Positions 36,547 through 44,811 of a stretch of DNA of 64,000 nucleotides are shown here, piece by piece (positions within the stretch are counted from its first letter, which is position 1; each line of letters opens with the position of its first letter). Origin of the DNA: Nocardia colli (GTDB taxonomy: Bacteria > Actinomycetota > Actinomycetes > Mycobacteriales > Mycobacteriaceae); NCBI RefSeq assembly GCF_008704205.1, contig NZ_VXLC01000027.1, forward strand, positions 1 to 64,000, given 5' to 3'. Both the position numbers and the translations under genes were made by a program. The notes beneath the pieces were generated by a model. The model had not been told where the DNA came from and did no database searches. It worked only from the letters and a program-made list of their open reading frames with translations.

Positions 36547-37212
36547 TCAGCCTTCACCCGCGAGCAAGCCGGCGGCGATGACGTTAAGCAGTGTCGTGCA
36601 GGTACCGGTGAAGTCGATGCGGGCGGCGGCCAGGTCGGGATGCTGTTCGTAGGCGGCGAGCATGGCTGCGGACGGGTGGCTGTGCGTCCACAGCGCACCC
36701 GCATTGAGCAGCGTCAGGGCGCAGAAGGTCCACGAGCGTTCCCGGCCGAACTCGGGAATCATGCCGGCGACCAAGTCGGCGAACTCGTCGGTCGTGCTCA
36801 GCGAATTGCGTTTGAATCGGGCGGCGACGTCGGGGGAGATGTTGCGCTCCAGCACGGCCGCCTGCGCGCTGAACAGATCGCAGAGCACGGGGTTCTGTGC
36901 GAGTGAGGTGACGATCGCGTGGATCAGCCGGTCGCGGCGGGCCGGCAGATCGCCCGCGGTGTCCGTGAGTTCGAGGCGCAGCGCGGCGACCCATTCCCGA
37001 TAGGACTCGTCGAGCAGTTCGAGCAGCACGGCCTCGCGAGAGTCGAAGTAGCGCAGCACATTCGACTTGGCCAGGCACACGCGGCGAGCCAGCTCGTTCA
37101 GGCCGACCTCGGCGACCGGCATCTGCTGCAACATCGCGGCCGCCGTGTCGAGGATGGCGCGTCTGCGCACCTCGCGCTGCTCTTCGCTGCGTGCTCGCTG
37201 GAATCCGACCAT
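36547..37212 (-). CDS. TetR-family transcriptional regulator
   Basis: This 221-residue regulator has an N-terminal HTH (VGLNELARRVCLAKSNVLRYF) and a helical C-terminal domain. It is divergent from an SDR gene, and the 108-bp gap holds three copies of an AGACCGnCGGTCT dyad, consistent with cooperative autoregulation and control of the SDR gene. Ligand unknown. Confidence 0.92.
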   Translation of the reverse strand: MVGFQRARSEEQREVRRRAILDTAAAMLQQMPVAEVGLNELARRVCLAKSNVLRYFDSREAVLLELLDESYREWVAALRLELTDTAGDLPARRDRLIHAIVTSLAQNPVLCDLFSAQAAVLERNISPDVAARFKRNSLSTTDEFADLVAGMIPEFGRERSWTFCALTLLNAGALWTHSHPSAAMLAAYEQHPDLAAARIDFTGTCTTLLNVIAAGLLAGEG

Positions 37213-37226
37213 GCCACCAGTATTTC

Positions 37227-37295
37227 AGACCGGCGGTCTATTGACTACAGACCGGCGGTCCGTTAACGTGAAAACCATCAAAAGACCGACGGTCT
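37227..37295. promoter_or_regulatory. Three operator copies in the TetR/SDR divergent promoter
   Basis: AGACCGGCGGTCT (37227-37239), AGACCGGCGGTCC (37249-37261) and AGACCGACGGTCT (37283-37295) share the 5-bp arms AGACC/GGTCT. Sites 1-2 are 22 bp apart (about two helical turns) and sites 2-3 are 34 bp apart. Sites 1-2 flank the regulator start and site 3 lies 25 bp before the SDR ATG. Confidence 0.8.
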
Positions 37296-37320
37296 CTTAA
37301 GTCGCCCGAAGGAGCTCACG

Positions 37321-38229
37321 ATGTATGAAGTACCTGATCAAACCGGCAAAACGATCGTCATCACCGGCGCGAACAGCGGCACCGGGAAGGAAGCGGCCGC
37401 CCGTCTGGCGGGTGCGGGCGCGCACGTGATCATGGCTGTGCGCACGCCGGCCAAGGGCGAGCAGGCCAAGTCCGAAATCCTGGCTCGGCATCCCGGCGCG
37501 TCGCTCGAGGTGCGGCGCATCGACCTCGCCGATCTCGTCTCGGTCCGTGAGTTCGCCGCGCAGCTGAGCGCTGAGGATCGAATCCTCGATGTGCTGATCA
37601 ACAACGCGGGTGTGATGGCTCCGCCCACCCGGAATGCCACAGCCGACGGATTCGAGCTCCAATTCGGCAGTAACTTCCTCGGCCCGTTCGCGCTGACCAT
37701 GCTGCTGCTTCCGCAGCTGCGCCGCGCCGAGCAGCCCCGGGTCGCCACGATGAGCAGCGGCACCGCGCTGTACGGGCGGATCCGGTTCGACGACCTGCAG
37801 TGGGAGCGTCGCTACAACCCGGATCGGTCCTACGCGCAGTCGAAGCTGGCCGACCTGATGCTGACCGTGCGGCTGGCCGAGATCGCCGACGAGCGCGGCT
37901 GGAATCTGCTCAGCACCGGAGCCCATCCCGGTTACACCGTCACCAACCTGCAAAGCGCGGGGGCGAGCCTCGGCCGCGAACGGCCCAAGCGGTCGTTGAT
38001 GACGAGTCTGGACTTCCTGCCGAAGCAGCAGGTGGGGCAGGGGACGGAGCCGCTGCTCTTCGCCGCGGTCGATCCGGCGGCGCGCAACGGCGAGTACTAC
38101 GGACCGCGATTCGGTCTCGTCGGCTCCACGCACGTCGCGTCGGTGCCGCGCCGGGCGCGGGACAAGGAGACCGCTCGGCGACTGTGGAGCGAGGCTGAAC
38201 GACTGACCGGAACGTTGTTGCCCGCCTAG
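37321..38229 (+). CDS. Short-chain dehydrogenase/reductase
   Basis: This 302-residue SDR has the cofactor motif TGANSGTG (15-22), NNAGVM, catalytic serine in MSSGT (~145) and YxxxK (Y171, K175). It is closest in style to the retinol-dehydrogenase/WWOX-like branch often annotated as oxidoreductase. It is divergent from, and probably repressed by, the TetR gene. AAGGAG lies 7 bases before the ATG. Confidence 0.9.
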   Translation: MYEVPDQTGKTIVITGANSGTGKEAAARLAGAGAHVIMAVRTPAKGEQAKSEILARHPGASLEVRRIDLADLVSVREFAAQLSAEDRILDVLINNAGVMAPPTRNATADGFELQFGSNFLGPFALTMLLLPQLRRAEQPRVATMSSGTALYGRIRFDDLQWERRYNPDRSYAQSKLADLMLTVRLAEIADERGWNLLSTGAHPGYTVTNLQSAGASLGRERPKRSLMTSLDFLPKQQVGQGTEPLLFAAVDPAARNGEYYGPRFGLVGSTHVASVPRRARDKETARRLWSEAERLTGTLLPA

Positions 38230-38264
38230 ATCTTAAACCAAACTGGTGGGTATCTATCGTGCCC

Positions 38265-38278
38265 GATTTGCGCAAATC
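38265..38278. promoter_or_regulatory. 14-bp palindrome upstream of the CocE hydrolase
   Basis: GATTTGCGCAAATC is a perfect palindrome 152 bp upstream of the hydrolase start. A degenerate copy, GATTTGCGCGCAGATT, lies at 38352-38367. Both sit in the 201-bp gap between the SDR and the hydrolase. They may be paired sites for an unlinked regulator. Confidence 0.4.
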
Positions 38279-38430
38279 CGCTATCGCACAACCGGATCGG
38301 TCCGCCGGGTCGCAGGCAACACGACAAACCGGCCGATTCGTACCTCCCGGTGATTTGCGCGCAGATTGCTATCTTGTCAATCCGATACGGCGAACTCAAT
38401 CAACGTGCGGCACATCGGTCGAGGAGCAGG

Positions 38431-40482
38431 ATGCTTTCGGGGCAGCAAGTGGCACAACAGTTTGTCCGCATGGCTCGATTGGCGACCGTCCTATCGATTG
38501 TCATAGTTGGCGGTGGGTTTGCGGTGGGGTCGGTGGCGGCCCAGCCGGACAGCGGAACACACAGTGCGCAGTGGACCGCGCTACACGACGGGCCGCAGCC
38601 GTACGCCGACGTGCACATCGACTGGGACGTGCCGATCCGGATGAGCGACGGCGTCATCCTGAAGGCGAACGTGTACCGGCCGGTGGACGCGGACGGAGTG
38701 GTCGAACAGCGTCCGCTGCCGACCATCGTGAACCTCACGCCGTACACGAAACTGCTGTCCAGTCTGGTGGATTCGGCGATCTCGGCGCCCGGGCTACAGC
38801 CGATGGTGATGGATCTGCTGCGCCGGATGAACCTATCCGGGACGCCGATCAGCGGCTTCGGTGATCTGCTGCACGCGCTCGACGGCGGCACCGTGCAGAC
38901 CGTGCTCGGCATCGACCGCTTCCTGATCCGCAGCGGATACACGCTGGTGGTCGCCGATGTCCGCGGCACCGGTTTCTCCCAGGGCACGTGGGATACCCTC
39001 GGCGCCCGGGAACAACTGGACACCCGCGAGGTGATCGGCTGGGCCGCCGCGCAACGCTGGTCCACCGGCAAGGTCGGGATGAGCGGCGGCTCCTACGCGG
39101 GCATCGCCCAGCTGCGCGCGGCCGAAAATGCCCCGGCCGCACTGAAAGCCATCTTTCCGGTCGAACCGGGCAGCGACCTGATGCGTGATGTCGTCGCGCC
39201 GGGCGGCGGCGTCGGCACCACCTTCCTGCCGCTGTGGCTCAGCAATGTGAATCAGACGAAGCTCATCCCCGACGTGCGCTCGATGCTGGACGGCACGTTC
39301 GACTGGCGCTGGCTGAACGACCGGCTGGCCGATCCGGCCACCAACTACGACCTGCTGAGCCAGGCGCTGCTCACCCCGTCGCTCGATCAGGTCCCGCAGA
39401 CCCTGGCCGCGGCGCTCGATCACGACAGCGACTTCCGGCAGGCGATTCTCGGGCATCCGGAGCGAATCACGGTGCCCACGTTCGTCTATGGCGGCTGGCA
39501 CGACATCTTCGCCAACAGTGCGACCACCTTGTTCAACGCGATTCCGTTGCCCGTCAGCCAGAAACAGCTCCTCGTCGGCGACACGTATCACGCCAATCCC
39601 GGCGCGGGCACCGGCATGCCCGGCGGTCCGGCACGGCTGGAGGTGTTGCAGCGGGTGTGGTTCGACAAGTGGCTCAAGGACATCGATCACGGCCTCAGCG
39701 AATTCGGACCGGTGACGGTGTGGGAACAAGGTGGCGGCTGGCGCACGCTCGAGCAGTTCCCGCAGGCCGGCGCCACCCATCGGCGGGTCTATCTGTCCGC
39801 GACGCCCAGCGGCACCGCGGCGAGCGTGTACGACGGATCACTGTCCGCGGCAAAGCCGGACGAGCGCCGCACGCTGACGGTGTCACCCGGCCTCACCACC
39901 GCGTGCTCGCGCGACACCGCGCAAGGCGCCGCCGGCATCACCGCGGTAGTGGACATGTGCGCCAAGGACTCTCGCATCGCCGAACGCAACGCGCTCACCT
40001 TCACCGGCGCACCCGTCACCGAACAGACGGTCATCTCCGGCCCGATCAACATGCACCTCAACGTTGTGCACGACGCGACCGACGGGTACTGGGCCGTCAC
40101 CGTGAACGACGTTGCCCCGGAAGGAACTTCGACGGTGCTGAGCACCGGCCAGCTCACCGCGTCGATGCGCGCGATCGACCAGGCGAAGAGCACCCGCTCA
40201 CCCAACGGCGACTACACCGCCCCGTACAACCCGATCACCCTGGACAGCCTGCTGCCCGTAACCCCGGGGGAGCCCATCGTGCTGGACATCGCGGTCATCC
40301 CGATCCAGGCGGTGCTCCAGCCGGGACATCGACTACGCGTCGACGTGTTCGCCGGAAACTCCCCGAAGGGACTGCCGTTCCGGCCGCTGTTCAACAACAC
40401 CGAACTCAAACCGCAAACGCTGCAACTGGATCCGGCGCAACCGAGTTTCGTCAACCTGCCGACCAGCAGGCCGCTGGGGTGA
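38431..40482 (+). CDS. Secreted CocE/NonD family hydrolase (X-Pro dipeptidyl-peptidase-like)
   Basis: This 683-residue protein begins with a signal peptide (~40 residues, ending near SVAAQ) and is probably exported. The alpha/beta-hydrolase domain has the nucleophile elbow GMSGGSYAG (Ser221), preceded by VADVRGTGFSQG, and GGWHDIF. A C-terminal jelly-roll domain (PGHRLRVDVFAGNSP) is typical of CocE/glutaryl-acylase-type esterases and X-Pro peptidases. Substrate unknown. ATG start with GAGGAG 9 bases upstream; longer in-frame starts lack a signal sequence. Confidence 0.88.
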   Translation: MLSGQQVAQQFVRMARLATVLSIVIVGGGFAVGSVAAQPDSGTHSAQWTALHDGPQPYADVHIDWDVPIRMSDGVILKANVYRPVDADGVVEQRPLPTIVNLTPYTKLLSSLVDSAISAPGLQPMVMDLLRRMNLSGTPISGFGDLLHALDGGTVQTVLGIDRFLIRSGYTLVVADVRGTGFSQGTWDTLGAREQLDTREVIGWAAAQRWSTGKVGMSGGSYAGIAQLRAAENAPAALKAIFPVEPGSDLMRDVVAPGGGVGTTFLPLWLSNVNQTKLIPDVRSMLDGTFDWRWLNDRLADPATNYDLLSQALLTPSLDQVPQTLAAALDHDSDFRQAILGHPERITVPTFVYGGWHDIFANSATTLFNAIPLPVSQKQLLVGDTYHANPGAGTGMPGGPARLEVLQRVWFDKWLKDIDHGLSEFGPVTVWEQGGGWRTLEQFPQAGATHRRVYLSATPSGTAASVYDGSLSAAKPDERRTLTVSPGLTTACSRDTAQGAAGITAVVDMCAKDSRIAERNALTFTGAPVTEQTVISGPINMHLNVVHDATDGYWAVTVNDVAPEGTSTVLSTGQLTASMRAIDQAKSTRSPNGDYTAPYNPITLDSLLPVTPGEPIVLDIAVIPIQAVLQPGHRLRVDVFAGNSPKGLPFRPLFNNTELKPQTLQLDPAQPSFVNLPTSRPLG

Positions 40483-40483
40483 G

Positions 40484-41344
40484 TCAGGTGCGGCGGGCGC
40501 GGGCGATGCGGGCGTGCAGACGCTCGGGTTCGGGACCGAGCTCGGCCTCGCCGACATAGCTCGCGATGAGGTCCGGCGCGCTGAAGTCTTCGATCTCGTC
40601 GAAGCCTGCCGCGCGCAGGTCCGCCGCCAGTTCGGCGGCGGTGAGCGAGCTCAGCAACGGCTCGCCGACCGCGGCCATGCGGTCGGCTCGCGCTTGTAGT
40701 TGAGCCCGATGTTCCGGTGCGGCATCGGCGGCCGGTGGGATGTAGTCGAAGACCAGCCGAACCGGGGCCGCCTGCTCGGCCATATATCCCAGGGTCGACC
40801 GGATGGCCTCTCTGGTCAGATACATCACCACGCCGAGCCAGACGAAGACCGCGGGCTGGTCCCGGTCGAAGCCCGCCGCGGCCAAACCTGTTGCGAGGGT
40901 TTCACTCTCGAAGTCGATCGGGGCGAACGTCAGGGAATCGGGAACGGTGATTCCGGCATCGGCCAGCAGCTGGCGTTTCCAGGCCTGCGTCGCGGGATGA
41001 TCGACCTCGAAGACCCGCAGTGCCGGATCGGGATTGCGGTAGGCGAAGGTGTCCAGCCCCGCGCCGAGGATCACCACCTGCCGCGTCCCGTCCGCCACCG
41101 CGGCGGCGACCGTCTCCTCCGCGAAGCGCGACCGGCTGGCCAGGAGCAGCCGGCGAATGCGATGAAAGGTGATGTCCTGACCCGCCGCCGCGGCAGCGGT
41201 CTGCTCGGTCAGCTCTTCGGGAGTCAGGCCCATGATCGGCCCGGCCAACGGGTCGGTGAAGACCCGCGGCTCGGGAGCGATCTGGTGATAGGCGCGCGCG
41301 TGCGCGGTGGCGAGCGCCGTCCGGCTCGGCTTTCCGGTCTTCAT
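40484..41344 (-). CDS. PPM1/LCMT-type SAM-dependent methyltransferase (TIGR00027-like)
   Basis: This 286-residue methyltransferase shows the SAM site VVILGAGLDTFAYR, the acidic EVDHPATQAWK and FVWLGVVMYLT, the pattern of the leucine-carboxymethyltransferase-like family greatly expanded in Mycobacterium and Nocardia. Substrates are mostly unknown. It starts 1 base before the LLM gene's stop boundary, so the two genes form one minus-strand unit. Confidence 0.9.
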   Translation of the reverse strand: MKTGKPSRTALATAHARAYHQIAPEPRVFTDPLAGPIMGLTPEELTEQTAAAAAGQDITFHRIRRLLLASRSRFAEETVAAAVADGTRQVVILGAGLDTFAYRNPDPALRVFEVDHPATQAWKRQLLADAGITVPDSLTFAPIDFESETLATGLAAAGFDRDQPAVFVWLGVVMYLTREAIRSTLGYMAEQAAPVRLVFDYIPPAADAAPEHRAQLQARADRMAAVGEPLLSSLTAAELAADLRAAGFDEIEDFSAPDLIASYVGEAELGPEPERLHARIARARRT

Positions 41345-41345
41345 A

Positions 41346-42266
41346 TCAGAGCTTCCCCTGCACCTGTCCGGCGATCAGCTCGAGGTGGTCGAGGTCGGCG
41401 AGGTCCAGTATTTGCAGGTAGATCCGCTGCGTGCCGATCTCGGCGAACCGGCCGATCTTGTCCACCACCTCGGCGGGCGAACCGGCCAGGCCGTTCGTCT
41501 TCAGCTCGTCCACCTCGCGGCCGATCGCCGCGGCCCGGCGCGCCACCTCGGCGTCGTTCGCGCCGACGCAGGCCACGAGAGAGCTCGAGTAGATCAGGTC
41601 GTCGGCGCGCCGCCCCCGTGCTTCGGCGGCCGCGCGGACCCGGCCGAACTGGGCGGCGCTGTCCTCGATCGAGGAGAACGGCTTGTTGAACTCGGTCGCG
41701 TACTGCGCGGCCAGCCGTGGCGTGCGGGTGGCGCCGTGGCCGCCGATCAGCACCGGCACCGGGTCCTGCACCGGCTTGGGCAGGGCGGGGGAGTCGGTCA
41801 GCTGGTAGTGCTGGCCGGCGAAGTCGAACTTGTCGCCCGGCTTGGTCGCCCACAACCCGGTGATGATCGCGAGCTGCTCCTCCAGCCGCGCGAATTTGTC
41901 CGCGGGGAACGGGATGCCGTAGGCGGCGTGCTCCTCGGCGAACCAGCCGCTGCCGAGGCCGAGTTCGACTCGGCCACCGGACATTTGGTCGACTTGCGCG
42001 ACCTGGATGGCCAGCGGTCCGGGCAGCCGGAAGGTGGCGGCGGTCATTAGCGTGCCGAGGCGGATCCGCTTGGTTTCGCGGGCCAGGCCGGCGAGGGTGA
42101 TCCAGGCGTCGGTCGGGCCGGGGAGTCCGTCCACGCCGCCCATGGCCGCGTAGTGGTCGGAACGGAAGAATGCGTCGAAGCCGAGGTCCTCGGTGGCTTT
42201 GGCGACGGTCAGCAACGTGTCGTAGCTTGCGCCCTGCTGCGGTTCGGTGAAGATGCGCAATTCCAT
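41346..42266 (-). CDS. LLM-class F420-dependent oxidoreductase
   Basis: This 306-residue luciferase-like TIM-barrel protein carries DAFFRSDHYAAMGG, LGTLMTAATFRLPGPLA and GRVELGLGSGWFAEEH, all usual for actinobacterial F420-dependent LLM enzymes. The substrate cannot be read from sequence. ATG at 42266 gives the normal MELRIFTEP start; another ATG lies 9 bases upstream. It is divergent from the DapA-family gene. Confidence 0.88.
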   Translation of the reverse strand: MELRIFTEPQQGASYDTLLTVAKATEDLGFDAFFRSDHYAAMGGVDGLPGPTDAWITLAGLARETKRIRLGTLMTAATFRLPGPLAIQVAQVDQMSGGRVELGLGSGWFAEEHAAYGIPFPADKFARLEEQLAIITGLWATKPGDKFDFAGQHYQLTDSPALPKPVQDPVPVLIGGHGATRTPRLAAQYATEFNKPFSSIEDSAAQFGRVRAAAEARGRRADDLIYSSSLVACVGANDAEVARRAAAIGREVDELKTNGLAGSPAEVVDKIGRFAEIGTQRIYLQILDLADLDHLELIAGQVQGKL

Positions 42267-42347
42267 GATCACCATCGTGCCCCAGCACGCTTCCGTCCGG
42301 AACGGCCGGGGTGCGGGGCATGATCTGGGGGAGGAATGGAGGTGGCG

Positions 42348-43238
42348 ATGCGTGGGTCTATCGCGGGGATCGTGGCATATCCGGTGACGCCGTTCGGTGC
42401 GGACGGTGGCAAGGTCGACGAGACGGTGCTGCGCGGGCTGGTCGATCGGCTGGTCGACGCGGGCGTGGATGCGGTTGCGCCGCTTGGCAGTACGGGGGAG
42501 GCCGCGTACCTCGACGATCAGGAATGGGCCGCGGTGGCGTCGATCTGTATCGAGCAGGTCGACGGGCGGGTGCCGACGGTGATCGGGGTGTCGGAGTTGA
42601 CCACGGCGGGAACCATTGCGCGGGCACGGCTTGCCGAACGGCTCGGTGCCACGGCGTTGATGATGTTGCCGGTCGCCTACTGGCGGTTGACCGAGGAAGA
42701 ACTGCGCCGGCATTTCACGGCGGTGGCAGGCTCGGTCGCGTTGCCGATCATGGCCTACAACAATCCCGGCACCAGCGGGATCGATATGCCGCCGGAGTTC
42801 CTGGTGGAACTGGTCGGTGCCGTGGACAACATCACGATGGTCAAGGAATCCAGCGGAGACATCGCGCGGATGCGCCGGCTGGCGGAGCACGGTGTGCCGT
42901 TCTTCAACGGCAGCAGCCGGCTCGCGCTTCAAGCGTTCGACGCAGGCGCTGTCGGATGGTGCACGGCCGCAGCGTGTTTGGTGCCGGAGCAGATCGTGGA
43001 AGTGTGGAGGTTGCTGTCGTCCAGTGAAACCGATTCGGCGACAAAGCTTTTCGAACGACTGGAACCGCTGCTCGTCGCGATGTCCCGCGGCGGCCTGCCA
43101 CGAACCGTCAAAGCGGGGTTGAACTCGCTCGGCATCCAAGTCGGCGACCCGCGACCACCCCTATTGCCGGTGGACGAGGACACCCATCGCGCGATTGCCG
43201 AGCTGATCACAGCGGCTGTGGATGGGCATCGGGCTTGA
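42348..43238 (+). CDS. DapA/NAL-family class I aldolase
   Basis: This 296-residue (beta/alpha)8 enzyme has the Schiff-base lysine K166 in TMVKESSGD, the tyrosine Y137 in YNNPGTSG, and GSTGEAAYL (47-55) in place of the usual GTTGE. It could be a dihydrodipicolinate synthase paralogue, a 2-keto-3-deoxy-acid aldolase or similar. Its isolated location and altered carboxylate-binding motif argue against housekeeping DapA. GGAGGTGG, 3-10 bases upstream, selects the ATG at 42348 over one at 42336. Gluconokinase follows after a 418-bp gap. Confidence 0.82.
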   Translation: MRGSIAGIVAYPVTPFGADGGKVDETVLRGLVDRLVDAGVDAVAPLGSTGEAAYLDDQEWAAVASICIEQVDGRVPTVIGVSELTTAGTIARARLAERLGATALMMLPVAYWRLTEEELRRHFTAVAGSVALPIMAYNNPGTSGIDMPPEFLVELVGAVDNITMVKESSGDIARMRRLAEHGVPFFNGSSRLALQAFDAGAVGWCTAAACLVPEQIVEVWRLLSSSETDSATKLFERLEPLLVAMSRGGLPRTVKAGLNSLGIQVGDPRPPLLPVDEDTHRAIAELITAAVDGHRA

Positions 43239-43656
43239 AACCCGTGCCGGCGCGGCGATTGTGCGCAGGCCGAGGCTTTGCTCGGTGGTCAACAGCAGGA
43301 GTGCCCGCTACGAGGTCGAGCGAGCCCGTAGATACACCATCACCGTGACCAGCTCGCCCCAGTGCCGGCGGCGACAACGCCCGGTATGCGGTCCTTGGCT
43401 GCGGCAAAGTGCGATCGGATACACCGCAATGTCCCGCTGGGCGAACGGACGGACACTGAGTGGGACATGGTGGCGGCAAAACGCCGGTGGGCCTGTCCTC
43501 ATGTCCCACTCGACGAACGACGTATGCCGAGTGTGACCGGAAGTCGGTTGTTTGCGATGCAGCCGGCCGCATTCGGACGTTTTCGTGCTCGCGCTAATGT
43601 CGGATCGGAGATGTACGTCGCCCGCCATGGGCAGTGCACCGAGCAAAGGAGCCGAT
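43239..43656. other. 418-bp gap with inverted and direct repeats, no supported gene
   Basis: No frame in this stretch gives a protein with family-like features or a convincing ribosome site. The middle (43429-43522) holds repeats described separately. The right end carries the gluconokinase promoter region. Confidence 0.6.
43429..43522. repeat. Imperfect direct repeat with a 12-bp inverted repeat
   Basis: ATGTCCCgCTgggCGAACG (43429-) recurs as ATGTCCCaCTcgaCGAACG (43501-), exactly 72 bases apart. Between them GAGTGGGACATG (43458-43469) is the perfect reverse complement of CATGTCCCACTC (43500-43511), with a 30-base loop holding an inner GGCG/CGCC stem. Possible relics of mobile-element ends, a structured RNA, or multiple protein-binding sites. 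Confidence 0.6.
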
Positions 43657-44166
43657 GTGCCGGAACGAGCGCTGCCCGTCGTGGTTGTGATGGGGGTGTC
43701 GGGGTCCGGCAAGTCGACGGTGGGCCGGGCGCTCGCGGCCGAGCTGGGTGTCGAGTACGGCGAAGGCGACGATCTGCATCCCGAGGCGAACGTCGAGAAG
43801 ATGGCCGCTGGTATCCCGCTGGACGACGAGGACCGCTGGCCGTGGCTGGACAAGGTGGCGGCCTGGATGGCGGAACGATCCGCGCAGGGCGGGGTGATCA
43901 CCTGTTCGGCGCTCAAGCGCGTCTACCGGGACCGGCTCCGCGCCGCCGCACCCGACGCGTTCTTCCTGCATCTGGCCGCGTCACACGAGGAACTCGCCCA
44001 CCGAATGGCCGACCGCACCGGGCATTTCATGCCGTCGAGCCTGCTCGACTCGCAGCTGGCCGCGCTCGAACCCTTGGCGGATGACGAGCGCGGCGCCGTA
44101 GTCGACGCGACTCGCGACCCTGCCCAGCTGGCCCGCGAAACCTCGGTCGTACTGCACGGCCTCTGA
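43657..44166 (+). CDS. gntK: Gluconokinase
   Basis: This 169-residue P-loop kinase phosphorylates gluconate to 6-phosphogluconate. Walker A is GVSGSGKST (13-21); the substrate motif YGEGDDLHPEANVEKM and CSALKRVYRD match GntK/IdnK. The GTG at 43657 is chosen because AAAGGAG lies 6 bases upstream and the resulting length is typical; an ATG at 43627 is possible. It could use gluconate made by the exported sugar dehydrogenase. Confidence 0.93.
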   Translation: MPERALPVVVVMGVSGSGKSTVGRALAAELGVEYGEGDDLHPEANVEKMAAGIPLDDEDRWPWLDKVAAWMAERSAQGGVITCSALKRVYRDRLRAAAPDAFFLHLAASHEELAHRMADRTGHFMPSSLLDSQLAALEPLADDERGAVVDATRDPAQLARETSVVLHGL

Positions 44167-44180
44167 GGTAAGCGGCCGAG

Positions 44181-44744
44181 CTATGACTTGTCGACCAGCT
44201 CGTCCGCGATCGCCCGGCAGAAATCGTCCAGATCGTCCGGATTGCGCGAGGTGATGAGCGCCCAGCCGTTCTCCGCGGAACGCACCACCGGCTCATCGAC
44301 CCACCGCCCGCCCGCATTGAGCAGATCCGTTTTCAGCGAGAAGTACGACGTCAGCGTCTTGTCGGGCGTCAGCTCGGCCTCGGCCAGCAGCCACGGCCCG
44401 TGGCAGATCGCGGCAATCGGCTTACCCGCGGCAGCGAACGCCTTGGCCAGCTCGACCGCGCGGTCTTCGGTCCGCAGCTTGTCCGCGTTGACCGTGCCAC
44501 CGGGCACGACCAGCACATCGAAGTCGTCGACATCCACATCATCGAACGACGCGTCCGGCTGCACGGTCACGTCCTTTTCGGTGTCGTGCTCGAAGGTCTG
44601 CACCTGCTCGTTCTTCGGCGCGGCATGCACGATCGCCGCCCCTTTGTCTGTCAGCTGTTTCTGCGGAACCAGCAGCTCATCGCGCTCGACGCCGGTGTTC
44701 GAGGTGATGATCAGTACGCGCTTCCCGTTCAGCTCTTCCGACAT
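44181..44744 (-). CDS. DJ-1/PfpI family protein (YhbO-like)
   Basis: This 187-residue class I glutamine-amidotransferase-like protein has the nucleophile elbow AAICHGPWLL (C114) and the GTVNADKLR acid segment. Such proteins act in stress protection or deglycation-type chemistry. It converges with gntK, 14 bp apart. Confidence 0.9.
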   Translation of the reverse strand: MSEELNGKRVLIITSNTGVERDELLVPQKQLTDKGAAIVHAAPKNEQVQTFEHDTEKDVTVQPDASFDDVDVDDFDVLVVPGGTVNADKLRTEDRAVELAKAFAAAGKPIAAICHGPWLLAEAELTPDKTLTSYFSLKTDLLNAGGRWVDEPVVRSAENGWALITSRNPDDLDDFCRAIADELVDKS

Positions 44745-44811
44745 GCCGGAAACTCCCTTCCATCATTCGTCCCAGGAGTAGGCGTGCCGCGAATCCGGAA
44801 AGCTAAACCCC

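Noticed and set aside
42267..43139. Upstream in-frame extension of the LLM oxidoreductase over the DapA-family gene
   Set aside because: The extension has an Arg/Pro/His-rich shadow composition; the family start MELRIFTEP is at 42266 and the other strand carries a clear aldolase.
42348..43238. Housekeeping dihydrodipicolinate synthase (dapA)
   Set aside because: The GTTGE motif is altered to GSTGE and there is no lysine-pathway gene nearby, so only the family is assigned.
43222..43536. Short frames across the repeat region before gluconokinase
   Set aside because: The protein-level repeats (VPLGER/VPLDER) follow from the DNA repeats, which are a multiple of three apart. No start signal or family likeness was seen.
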